From Bacillota bacterium (lineage in GTDB: Bacteria > Bacillota > Clostridia > Lachnospirales > Lachnospiraceae), in contig JAEWYQ010000046.1 in assembly GCA_023395555.1 (NCBI GenBank), positions 21,052-85,051 of the forward strand: 64,000 nucleotides of DNA, given 5' to 3'. The notes beneath the pieces are model-generated. The model made no database searches. It saw only the letters and a list, made by a program, of their open reading frames with translations, and was not told the DNA's origin. Made by a program: the position numbers and the translations under genes. The number at the start of each line of letters is the position of its first letter. The stretch's first letter is position 1. Positions 17,230-24,619 of the stretch are shown one piece after another.

Positions 17230-18003
17230 CTATAAATACAGTTTATCTTTCTGCCGTTTCTCCCGGGCAATGAAGTAAGCCCGTTCACAGTCCTTCTTCG
17301 GCTTCCCCTCCGTCAGCATATCATATACGGCAACCAGCTCCATGCCTGCTTCTCCGATCAGCTCTGCTACCCTTTCCAGGGAAAATGCCCTGCGGTAGTG
17401 AGTCTCCTCATATTTACGGTAGCGCTGGTCCTCCTCCGGGATAAACAGGGTAAGATTAACCTCATTTATCTGCTCCTCTTCATAATAAGTATTCTCCCAG
17501 ATAAAGCTTCCCTCTTCCCGATTCTCCGCAATGGTCTGATCCCCAATCAGCTCCTCATATGCATACCGGGTATCGTAGTCAAAGATAAAGAGCCCGCCCG
17601 GATCCAGATAATTGTTCACCAGCCGAAACACCTGGAGAAGCTCTTCCTCGGACAGAATATAATTCATACTGTCGCACACGCTGATAACAGCCGCCACAGT
17701 GCCGTATAGTTCAAATTCCCTCATATCCTGGCACAGGTATAATATACCTCCCATATCCTCTTTCTGAGCCTTTTCCCTGGCAATCTGAAGCATTTCCTCC
17801 GAGTTGTCGATGCCGATCATATCATAGCCCCGCCTGGAAAGACAGCGAGTCATGCTTCCGGTGCCGCATCCCAGCTCCAGAACCAGCCCCTGTTTAATTT
17901 GATACTTATTTAATAGCTTTTGTACATAATCCGTCCATTCTTCATATGGAACATCATCCATAAAAAGATCATAGACCGCTGCAAATCCTGAATATGGCTG
18001 CAT
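17230..18003 (-). CDS. Class I SAM-dependent methyltransferase
   Basis: 257 residues, starting MQPYSGFAAVYDLFMDDVPYEEW, a beginning shared with the YqeM-like methyltransferase group of Firmicutes. SAM-binding motif I is LVLELGCGTGSMT, followed by the acidic motif II GIDNSEEML and the motif SVCDSMNYIL. AAAGGAG lies 8 nt before the ATG. It is followed on the same strand by hslO after ~107 nt and could share a transcript with it. In other genomes YqeM relatives sit near ribosome-silencing and nucleotide genes; here that context is absent, so the substrate remains unknown. Confidence 0.82.
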   Translation of the reverse strand: MQPYSGFAAVYDLFMDDVPYEEWTDYVQKLLNKYQIKQGLVLELGCGTGSMTRCLSRRGYDMIGIDNSEEMLQIAREKAQKEDMGGILYLCQDMREFELYGTVAAVISVCDSMNYILSEEELLQVFRLVNNYLDPGGLFIFDYDTRYAYEELIGDQTIAENREEGSFIWENTYYEEEQINEVNLTLFIPEEDQRYRKYEETHYRRAFSLERVAELIGEAGMELVAVYDMLTEGKPKKDCERAYFIAREKRQKDKLYL

Positions 18004-18107
18004 TGCTTGCAGCTCCTTTCCTCATTCTATTTTTTCCGCGAGATCATTCTATCATACTCAAAAGTGCTTATCAATTTGAAAAATGGATCAATCAGAATAT
18101 TCCTGCC

Positions 18108-18299
18108 TCAATCCATGTATCCTCCCTCCATGGGAGAAACACAGGTTTTCGTAAAAATCTTCAGCACACCCTCCTGGTATTTAGGCTCCTTCGGCTTCCA
18201 GTCCGCTTTCCTCCTCGCAAGAATATATTCCATCTCTTCCCTTGTCTTCCTCTGATTCTTAACTCCTATGATATCCAATGTCTTATTATTCCAATTCAT
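18108..18299 (-). pseudogene. Orphan C-terminal fragment resembling dihydroxy-acid dehydratase (IlvD/Edd family)
   Basis: A 63-residue frame whose whole length resembles the last part of IlvD-family dehydratases: NKTLDIIGV, then RRKADWKPKEPKYQEGVL, the usual tail pattern (LARRKAxWxPPEPK...GYL). An in-frame TAG lies two codons before the ATG. The xylB terminator lies just upstream, so no longer gene exists here. No good Shine-Dalgarno precedes the ATG. It is most likely a remnant of a deleted sugar-acid or branched-chain dehydratase gene. Some sugar-acid dehydratases are of this family, which would fit beside xylB. Translation is doubtful. Confidence 0.5.
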
Positions 18300-18311
18300 C
18301 TGATTCTAAAT

Positions 18312-18344
18312 AACGGCGCACCATTATAAAAATGATACGCCGTT
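18312..18344 (-). terminator. Probable terminator of xylB
   Basis: AACGGCG / CGCCGTT stem with an AT-rich internal part that can also pair (ATCATT...ATAATGGT), then TTATTT on the minus strand, 36 nt after the xylB stop. Confidence 0.55.
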
Positions 18345-18379
18345 GTTCTTATGTTGTGCTATGCATGGCGCATAAGGCT

Positions 18380-19867
18380 TTAATCCATCTTACCATGCAT
18401 TGACATCAATGTATAGACATTCTTCAGTGCCGGATACAGTTCCTTAAACACCTCATATTTTTTATTATACCGCTCCACTTCCTCCGGGTCCTGCTCCGTT
18501 GTGCTGATTACCTTAATCAGCTTCTCCGTCGCTTCCTCCACATTGGCATACCTGCCGCAGCCCACCGCCGCAAGAATGGCGGCTCCAAAGGCAGGCCCTT
18601 CGGCAGAATTGATCTTATCCACCTTGACATCGAGAACATCCGCAATAATCTTACACCACAGCGGGCTCTTCGCTCCGCCGCCGTTGATCCGGATACGGTC
18701 AATTGCCACTCCCAGGGATTTGACGATTTCAAAGGAATCCCGGAGCGCAAATGCAACGCCCTCCAGCACAGCCTGGGTCATATCGGCGCGGGTGGTGTCC
18801 ATGGTCATTCCGATGAAGGTTCCCCTGGCATCGGGATTATTGTGAGGGGTTCTCTCCCCCATGAGATAAGGAAGGAAATATACATTATTCTCACCCAGCT
18901 TCGTGATACCCTGCTGCCCCCCTGTGTAATCCTTTGTTCCGATGATCTCATCCATCCACCACTTATTGGAGGCGGCAGCCGAGAGCATAACTCCCATGAA
19001 ATGATATCTTCCGTCCGCATGGGCAAAAGCATGGAGGGAGTTGTTCTCATCCACGGCAAATTCCCTGGTGGAGATAAATACCACGCCTGAGGTTCCCAGG
19101 GATACATTACATCTGCCTTCCCCCACGGTGCCGGTTCCCACCGCTGCCACGGCCTGGTCGCCGCCGCCGGCAATTACCTTTACACTGGCTGGCAGGCCCA
19201 GCTCCTGCGCCGCCTGCTGGGTCAGTGCGCCGACCACCTGGTAGGATTCGAAGATTTTAGCCATCTGCTTCTCCTCCAGCCCGCAGATCTCCAGCATCTC
19301 CCTGGACCAGCGCTTATTCTTCACATCCAGCAGCAGCATGCCCGAAGCATCGGACACATCGGTGCAATGAACACCGGAAAGCCGATAGGCTACATAATCC
19401 TTGGGCAGCATCACCTTCTTGATCTTAGCAAAATTGTCCGGCTCATGCTTTCTGACCCACAGAAGCTTCGGTGCGGTGAAACCGGTGAGAGCCATGTTGG
19501 CGGTATAGGCAGATATCTTCTCCCTGCCGATCTCATGGTTCAGATAGTCACACTCCGCCTGGGTGCGTCCGTCATTCCACAGAATGGCCGGACGGATGAC
19601 CTGATCCTTCTCATCCAGAATAACCATGCCGTGCATCTGGCCGCTGAAGCTGATTCCCTCAATCTGATCCCTGTCACAGTCTTTGACCAGTTCCCTGACT
19701 CCATCCACCAGTGCGGAGTACCAATCCTCAGGATTCTGCTCGGACCAGCCCGGCTTCGGGAAATACAAAGGATATTCCCTGGTAACAATGCTTTTGATAT
19801 CTCCGTTTTCCTCCATCAACAGAAGCTTGATGGAGGAGGTCCCCAAATCTACACCTACATATAACAT
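18380..19867 (-). CDS. xylB: Xylulokinase
   Basis: A 495-residue FGGY-family kinase that phosphorylates D-xylulose for entry into the pentose phosphate pathway. The N-terminus MLYVGVDLGTSSIKLLLME carries the first phosphate loop. Further markers are FSGQMHGMVILD (the xylulokinase MHG motif with substrate contact), ILWNDGRTQ, GGGDQAVAAVGTG and the second ATP site RINGGGAKSPLW. The ATG has GAAGGGG ~8 nt upstream. It is transcribed alone from a strong promoter with an operator-like palindrome; xylose isomerase and transport genes are not in the window. A ROK-type repressor of the XylR/NagC kind is 2.4 kb away. Confidence 0.94.
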   Translation of the reverse strand: MLYVGVDLGTSSIKLLLMEENGDIKSIVTREYPLYFPKPGWSEQNPEDWYSALVDGVRELVKDCDRDQIEGISFSGQMHGMVILDEKDQVIRPAILWNDGRTQAECDYLNHEIGREKISAYTANMALTGFTAPKLLWVRKHEPDNFAKIKKVMLPKDYVAYRLSGVHCTDVSDASGMLLLDVKNKRWSREMLEICGLEEKQMAKIFESYQVVGALTQQAAQELGLPASVKVIAGGGDQAVAAVGTGTVGEGRCNVSLGTSGVVFISTREFAVDENNSLHAFAHADGRYHFMGVMLSAAASNKWWMDEIIGTKDYTGGQQGITKLGENNVYFLPYLMGERTPHNNPDARGTFIGMTMDTTRADMTQAVLEGVAFALRDSFEIVKSLGVAIDRIRINGGGAKSPLWCKIIADVLDVKVDKINSAEGPAFGAAILAAVGCGRYANVEEATEKLIKVISTTEQDPEEVERYNKKYEVFKELYPALKNVYTLMSMHGKMD

Positions 19868-19918
19868 GATATCGTCCCCTTCTTTATAAATGTATTTTTT
19901 TATTCCGTTTTACGGCAA

Positions 19919-19939
19919 TTGATTTGATGAATAAACTAA
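19919..19939 (-). promoter_or_regulatory. Operator-like palindrome in the xylB leader
   Basis: On the minus strand TTAGTTT and AAATCAA flank a 7-nt centre, an imperfect inverted repeat like the TTAGTTT-centred boxes bound by XylR of Gram-positive bacteria. It starts about 5 nt downstream of the predicted xylB transcription start, a classic repressor position. The similarity is my inference from remembered consensus. Confidence 0.45.
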
Positions 19940-19950
19940 TGTATGAAATA

Positions 19951-19979
19951 ACTATAACAACTTGTATCTGCAATGTCAA
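19951..19979 (-). promoter_or_regulatory. Sigma-A promoter for xylB
   Basis: TTGACA (19974-19979), 17-nt spacer, TATAGT (19951-19956) on the minus strand; predicted start near 19944, about 77 nt upstream of the ATG. Confidence 0.8.
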
Positions 19980-19988
19980 GCGGCATAT

Positions 19989-20888
19989 TCACCGGGTCAT
20001 ACCAGCATATTGCAGCTCCGCTTTTTTAAAGCACTCGATGATGTCATGATGTCTTTTGTTCTTCGCTTTTCCTTTCAGTGTTACAGCATAGTTGACGGTG
20101 GACATTTTGCAGTTTTCAATATGGAGAGATTTAAAAACCTTTTCCTTCAAATAACCGATTGCCAGGGGTTCGGGCAGTACGGTTATTCCCATTCCTGCCC
20201 TGGCGGCTCTGATCAGGACCTCCGTGCTGACACTTTCCAGCATAGGGGCGATATCAATATTAAGCCGATGTGTTAGTTCGTCAAAACGGTCTCTCAAGGT
20301 GCTCCCCTTTTCTCTGAGCAGAAATGGAAGCTTAAGCAAATCCTCCCGGTCAATTTTTTCATTATCCACAAAGTCATTCCGGGCGGAACACACTAAGAAA
20401 AGCTCATATTCCGAGAGTATCTCTGCGTTAAAGCCCTGATTTGTTTCAAACCCTTCTGTAAAAGCAATATCTATTTCTCCGTTTAGAAGCCTTCTCTGAA
20501 CCTGCTGCGCATTTTCCGAATAAATTTTCAAAGGAACCCTGGGGTATCTGGTTTTAAATTGCTTTACCGCATAGGGCAAGGAATTCATTGCTATGGTCAG
20601 GCTCGTTCCTATTCTCAGAGGGACTTCCATACCGCTGCTCCGATTAAAGCTTTCCAGCGCTTCGAAGTCTTTTATCAGCTGCTCTGCTTTCATTCGGAAT
20701 TCCTTTCCTTCTTCGTTCAGATACAGCTTGCCGTTAATTCTATCAAAGAATAAAACACCAATATCTGTTTCCAGTTCTTTAATCGTTTTTGAAATTGCGG
20801 GTTGGGATAAGAATAGCTGCCTCGCCGCTTCCGTTATCGACATGGTTTCACATACTGCCAAAAAAATCTCCAGCTGACGTATATTCAT
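19989..20888 (-). CDS. LysR-family transcriptional regulator
   Basis: 299 residues. The N-terminal winged HTH is typical: MNIRQLEIFLAVCETMSI, AARQLFLSQPAISKTIKELE, LFFDRINGKLYLNEEG. The rest is a periplasmic-binding-protein-like effector domain (from ~90). The start at 20888 is favoured by GGGAGG just upstream; an ATG at 20900 lies inside that region. It is divergent from two chromate-transporter half genes across 103 bp containing two palindromes, so it is probably their regulator and an autorepressor. The inducer is unknown; an oxyanion is a guess from the neighbour. Confidence 0.92.
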   Translation of the reverse strand: MNIRQLEIFLAVCETMSITEAARQLFLSQPAISKTIKELETDIGVLFFDRINGKLYLNEEGKEFRMKAEQLIKDFEALESFNRSSGMEVPLRIGTSLTIAMNSLPYAVKQFKTRYPRVPLKIYSENAQQVQRRLLNGEIDIAFTEGFETNQGFNAEILSEYELFLVCSARNDFVDNEKIDREDLLKLPFLLREKGSTLRDRFDELTHRLNIDIAPMLESVSTEVLIRAARAGMGITVLPEPLAIGYLKEKVFKSLHIENCKMSTVNYAVTLKGKAKNKRHHDIIECFKKAELQYAGMTR

Positions 20889-20898
20889 TTTACCTCCC

Positions 20899-20914
20899 AT
20901 AACCTTTTAGTTAT
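20899..20914. promoter_or_regulatory. LysR-box-like palindrome next to the LysR gene start
   Basis: ATAAC-N6-GTTAT, an interrupted dyad within the 103-bp divergent region, immediately upstream of the LysR ribosome binding site. This is the form of many LysR recognition sites. Confidence 0.5.
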
Positions 20915-20955
20915 ATCTATATTACCACATATATATTTTCAATCAAGCAAAAAAA

Positions 20956-20973
20956 TTGCTATAATATTAGCAA
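20956..20973 (+). promoter_or_regulatory. chrA promoter -10 inside a perfect 18-bp palindrome
   Basis: TTGCTA-TAATAT-TAGCAA is a perfect inverted repeat that contains the -10 hexamer TATAAT (20960-20965); TTTTCA (20936-20941) is a weak -35 at 18 nt. A protein bound here would block or reposition RNA polymerase, suggesting direct control of the transporter. Confidence 0.55.
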
Positions 20974-20991
20974 GTGACTTAGGAGGTTTTT

Positions 20992-21534
20992 ATGAAGAAA
21001 AATTTAATACTACTCAAGGTTTATTTATTGGCAGGGACCTTTACATTCTCAGGCGGTATGGCCATGCTGCCTGTTATCGAAAGGGAGCTGTGCAAAAAGT
21101 ATGGCTTAATTGACAAGAAGAGCCTATACGACTATGCTACCCTGGCACAAACATTTCCAGGCGTGATTGCTCTTACCAATGCCTGTTTTGTCGGAAAGAA
21201 AATAAACGGCAGAAGCGGGATGTTCTTTGCCGGGATGGGTGCCATTTTACCGGCTTATGTTTTAATGTCAGCTGCCACATTACTCTACCAGATGCTTCCG
21301 CAGCAGGGGCCGGCATTAAATGCGTTAGCTGCGGTCCGGGCTACTTCAGCTTCTTTTTTATTTGCGGCAGCCTATACGATTGCGAAGCATAACTTAAAAT
21401 CTAAGATTAATATTGCCATCGCACTTTTTTGTTTTGTCTGTACGGCGCTGCATCTTATTGGCGTTCCCCTTTTGATTATTCTCTCCGCATTGGTTGGAAT
21501 ACTGATGGTTTTCATAAGAAAGGATAAAAAATGA
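20992..21534 (+). CDS. Chromate transporter family protein, N-terminal half (ChrA domain)
   Basis: A 180-residue membrane protein with the single-domain ChrA architecture: TFTFSGGMAMLPVIERELC near the N-terminus, AQTFPGVIALTNACFVG in the middle, and four to five hydrophobic helices. AGGAGG precedes the ATG. The gene overlaps the next by 4 nt (ATGA), so the two halves are translationally coupled. In short-chain CHR systems two such proteins work together as one transporter. The family is named for chromate efflux, but other oxyanions or sulfate-like substrates are possible in anaerobes. Divergent from a LysR regulator. Confidence 0.88.
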   Translation: MKKNLILLKVYLLAGTFTFSGGMAMLPVIERELCKKYGLIDKKSLYDYATLAQTFPGVIALTNACFVGKKINGRSGMFFAGMGAILPAYVLMSAATLLYQMLPQQGPALNALAAVRATSASFLFAAAYTIAKHNLKSKINIAIALFCFVCTALHLIGVPLLIILSALVGILMVFIRKDKK

Positions 21535-22085
21535 TTTCACAAATATTTATTACATTTCTGAAAATAGGCTTCTTAGGATTTGGCGGCGGATATGCGATGC
21601 TGTCCCTAATTTTAGATGAAGCATCTAAATTTGGTATGACGGTACAGCAATTTGCTGATTTGAACGCTTTAGATATATTAATTCCGGGACCAATTGCTAT
21701 CAACTCCGCAACCTATGTAGGACAGATATACGGCGGTTTTTGGGGAGCTTTAGCTGCAACCTTTGCGGTTAGTATTCCATCCCTGATCTTTGTTCCCGTT
21801 TTTATGCGATATGAAGACCGAATCAACAATAACCGATATTTGAATTCCGTTTTAACAAATATCAAAATCGCATCTGTCGGGCTTATTTTTGCAGTGGGCC
21901 TATCCATTATGCTGTCAACTGTATTTAATGTCACCGATCTTTTTTATTGGGAAAATGCTAATTTTAATATTCTTTCTTTAATCATAATGGTTGCCACCTT
22001 TGTGCTGCATGTTCGTTATGAAATTAATCCTATTGTTTTTACCCTGCTTGCCGGAATCATTGGCTGGGTCTTCTATTATATCTAA
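21531..22085 (+). CDS. Chromate transporter family protein, C-terminal half (ChrA domain)
   Basis: A 184-residue partner of the previous gene and homologous to it: FLKIGFLGFGGGYAMLSLI parallels its opening, and IPGPIAINSATYVG parallels the FPGVIALTNACFVG motif. There are about five hydrophobic segments, ending in a short hydrophobic tail. AAAGGAT lies 5 nt upstream of its ATG inside the first gene. The pair is typical of Firmicutes and Bacteroidetes, where long ChrA is split into two genes. Together they probably form a heterodimer with antiparallel halves. Confidence 0.88.
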   Translation: MISQIFITFLKIGFLGFGGGYAMLSLILDEASKFGMTVQQFADLNALDILIPGPIAINSATYVGQIYGGFWGALAATFAVSIPSLIFVPVFMRYEDRINNNRYLNSVLTNIKIASVGLIFAVGLSIMLSTVFNVTDLFYWENANFNILSLIIMVATFVLHVRYEINPIVFTLLAGIIGWVFYYI

Positions 22086-22133
22086 TCACAGACGGTCTGC
22101 TGTTCGGCCTTCTGATTGCAGTTCAAAGCCGGC

Positions 22134-22170
22134 TGTGTGAAAAACACGGTGCTCCCGTAATGCACCATAA
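22134..22170. repeat. Short hairpin repeat related to the purC-purF inverted repeat
   Basis: GTGCTCCCGTAATGCACC at 22149-22166 matches GTGCTCCCATAATGCACC at 3651-3668 in 17 of 18 positions. Here it forms a small hairpin (GGTGC/GCACC) next to GTGTGAAAAACAC. It lies between the chrA pair and the ROK gene. Confidence 0.6.
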
Positions 22171-22264
22171 CTGCCCCATGATTTTTTTCTCTTTCCAAAG
22201 AAAACAATATGTGATAACATGGGTACATAGATCGACCATGTAGAATAGATGAAGGGTGACTGTG

Positions 22265-23425
22265 ATGATAACAGGCAGCAAAGAACTGATACGGGATATT
22301 AACACCAAACTGGTCTTAGAGACAATTATAAACAGCATCGCCATTTCCAGAGCCGCAATTGCCAAGCATCTGGGCCTGACAAAGGCTACCATCTCTGCCA
22401 TTGTCCAGGAGCTTATAAATAAAGACCTGGTGATAGAAATCGGAAGCGACGATACGAATCTGGGACGCAAGCCGATTTTATTAAGCCTGAACAAAAAGGC
22501 CGGCTATGTGATCTGCATCGATATCGGCGTTGACACCATCTCCGCGCTGGTATCGGATCTGATGGGGGAAGACTGCAGCTTGAAGCAGATCAAAACCCCG
22601 AAAAGCTCCGGCAATATAATCCAGGTTCTGATTGATCTCATTGAATCCATGAAGCTTCCCAGGAATACTCCCTATCACCTGGTCGGCATCACTCTGGGAA
22701 TTCATGGTGTGATTGCGGACAATCAGGTCTCCTTCGCCCCTTACTATAATTTATCCGGAATTAATATTGCCGGAGGCCTGGAGGAGCATTTTAATATTCC
22801 TGTCTATCTGGAGAATGAAGCCAATCTCTCCGTCATCGGCGAGAAGACCTTCCAATACGATTATGCCAATATCGCCAATATCAGCGTCCATTCCGGTATC
22901 GGCCTCGGTATTATCATCAATCACCAGCTCTATACCGGATACAACGGCAGGGCCGGCGAATTCGGCCATACGATTATTGAGATTGACGGCAGGCAGTGTC
23001 CCTGCGGGAACAAGGGCTGCTTTGAGCAATATGCTTCCGAACGGAATCTTCTGAAGGAATTTGCCGGGATGAAGGAGGAAGAAGAGATGAGCTTTGAACA
23101 GTTCAGCGCCGCCTATGAAGCCGGTGATGCCGATGCTGCTAAGATTATGGATGCTTTTATCAAATATATGTCCATCGGGGTAAATAATATCCTGAATGCC
23201 TACAACCCGGACATCGTAATTATTAACAGCTCCTTTACCATCTTCTTTCCCCAGATTACGGAGAAAATCGAAGCCGCTCTGAACAGCAGGATGAACAGCT
23301 ATATCCGTATCGTTCCATCCGTGCTCCAGGATACCTCCATCCTCCTTGGCGGTATCTGTGTGGCAATCAAGGGGTTCCTCGGAGTAGAGAATCTAAAGCT
23401 CAGCCATATCAGCCTCAGAGGGTAG
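22265..23425 (+). CDS. ROK-family transcriptional repressor (XylR/NagC type)
   Basis: 386 residues. The N-terminal winged HTH (residues ~18-60, ISRAAIAKHLGLTKATISAIV) is followed by a ROK sugar-kinase-like domain with IDIGVDTISALV, IGLGIIINHQLYTGYNGRAGEFGH, and the zinc motif CPCGNKGCFEQYAS. The linker DTNLGRKPILLSLN is typical of XylR repressors. The start is ATG 22265 with GAAGGG 8 nt upstream; an in-frame GTG at 22256 overlaps that binding site. It likely binds a sugar such as xylose or glucose and represses a catabolic gene, xylB being the nearest candidate. Confidence 0.88.
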   Translation: MITGSKELIRDINTKLVLETIINSIAISRAAIAKHLGLTKATISAIVQELINKDLVIEIGSDDTNLGRKPILLSLNKKAGYVICIDIGVDTISALVSDLMGEDCSLKQIKTPKSSGNIIQVLIDLIESMKLPRNTPYHLVGITLGIHGVIADNQVSFAPYYNLSGINIAGGLEEHFNIPVYLENEANLSVIGEKTFQYDYANIANISVHSGIGLGIIINHQLYTGYNGRAGEFGHTIIEIDGRQCPCGNKGCFEQYASERNLLKEFAGMKEEEEMSFEQFSAAYEAGDADAAKIMDAFIKYMSIGVNNILNAYNPDIVIINSSFTIFFPQITEKIEAALNSRMNSYIRIVPSVLQDTSILLGGICVAIKGFLGVENLKLSHISLRG

Positions 23426-23492
23426 GTTAGCGTACTGCCTCATTCATAATCATTGAAAGACGGAATGCCACATCAGATTCATAAATTATAGA

Positions 23493-23539
23493 AGTGCCGC
23501 ACCACATGCAGTGAATTTGCATGGGTGCGGCACTCTTTT
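23493..23539. terminator. Bidirectional terminator between the ROK gene and the HAD gene
   Basis: AGTGCCGCACC and GGTGCGGCACT form an 11-bp stem, with an inner ATGCA/TGCAT extension, followed by CTTTT. The convergent genes end on both sides. Confidence 0.85.
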
Positions 23540-24266
23540 ATAAGGTACGAACAAATTCCATCAATTCCGTCCAATCATTGATGGTGAGACAATCCATTTC
23601 CGGCAGCAGCTTATTGTGATCCTCTAGCGCACCCCTGTACCATACCGGGTACATTCCGGCCCGGCTGGCACCCTCTACATCACAATAGGCGTTATCCCCG
23701 CAGTACCAGACCTCCTGAGGCCTTAGGCCGGCTTTTCGCAGCGCCAGCTCGAAGATACGGCCATGGGGCTTGCGGAATACATATTCACTGGTTGCCAGTA
23801 GGAATTCAAATTCATTCTCCGGAAGCAAGCTATGTATTCTGTTCTCCAGCGCCTTGCCGCTGTAAGAAATATTGCTGATTACCGCCGTTCTGATCTGCTG
23901 TTCCTTTAAATATTCCAGGAACGCCTGAATATGTTTGGTTGGCTTCTCTTCCGCGGCATGATCCCAGAATACCCGCTCCACCTCCTCTTTGGTCAGATCC
24001 AGCTCAATCCCGTAATACTCATACAGATAATTCTGAAATATATGGTTATGGATCTCAAGGCAGGTTGACTTCCTCGGATCCGGATCATACCTTCCAATAT
24101 CCCGGTTCAGGGTCTTGGCAAATTCCTGAAGCTCTTTTGCAGATATCTGGCTGGGGTTCTTTTTCGCATACTTGAGAACCGCCCTGGTTCCGGCCTCTCC
24201 ATCAAATCTGCTCTCTGCAATTAACGTCTGCCCGTAATCAAACATAATCATTTGGGGTTTATCCAT
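23538..24266 (-). CDS. HAD-superfamily hydrolase
   Basis: A 242-residue haloacid dehalogenase-like phosphatase. Motif I is modified to MIMFDYGQTL (nucleophile Asp followed by YGQT), motif II is VISNISYSG, motif III has the Lys in RKPHGRIF, and motif IV is YCGDNAYCDVEGA. The cap is helical and inserted after motif I. GGAGG lies 5 nt before the ATG at 24266. Relatives dephosphorylate small sugar or nucleotide phosphates; the substrate is unknown. It converges on the ROK gene and lies downstream of the spore protein gene, ~70 nt away on the same strand. Confidence 0.85.
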   Translation of the reverse strand: MDKPQMIMFDYGQTLIAESRFDGEAGTRAVLKYAKKNPSQISAKELQEFAKTLNRDIGRYDPDPRKSTCLEIHNHIFQNYLYEYYGIELDLTKEEVERVFWDHAAEEKPTKHIQAFLEYLKEQQIRTAVISNISYSGKALENRIHSLLPENEFEFLLATSEYVFRKPHGRIFELALRKAGLRPQEVWYCGDNAYCDVEGASRAGMYPVWYRGALEDHNKLLPEMDCLTINDWTELMEFVRTL

Positions 24267-24334
24267 TGTGTCCTCCATTTCCGGCACTTTGCACATTCAA
24301 AGCCCTCCGTCTTATCCAAAGCAGTTTTTAACAA

Positions 24335-24544
24335 TCAACCTTCCTCCCTTGGTTTTTCTGCCTTCCTTTCTCTTCTCCGTTTTGTCATTAATCCGCCGAT
24401 CCTGCCGGATTCCTTTGCCGTAAGAGACTTCCAGCCCGTCGCCATAACCTTATCCAGATAGCCCAGCTCCTCTGCTATCTCATACTTTAATTTTTCCTCC
24501 GGCTTTATGTTCTCCAAATCAATCTCTTCCTGCTTTTTGCTCAT
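24335..24544 (-). CDS. Alpha/beta-type small acid-soluble spore protein
   Basis: A 69-residue protein with the SASP pattern: KYEIAEELGYLDKV (the germination protease recognition region) and SLTAKESGRIGGLMTKRR (the DNA-binding helix-loop-helix). Such proteins coat forespore DNA, protect it from UV and heat, and are broken down as amino acids on germination. The start is ATG 24544 with GGAGGG upstream; the longer reading frame is unsupported. It is the clearest sign that this organism forms spores. It sits just downstream of addA. A forespore promoter was not identified. Confidence 0.82.
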   Translation of the reverse strand: MSKKQEEIDLENIKPEEKLKYEIAEELGYLDKVMATGWKSLTAKESGRIGGLMTKRRRERKAEKPREEG

Positions 24545-24619
24545 GATGATCACCCTCCTGTCAAGTAGCATAGCTATCTGTTTTATTATATTTATCCTTG
24601 ACTGGAGTGTAACCATTTT

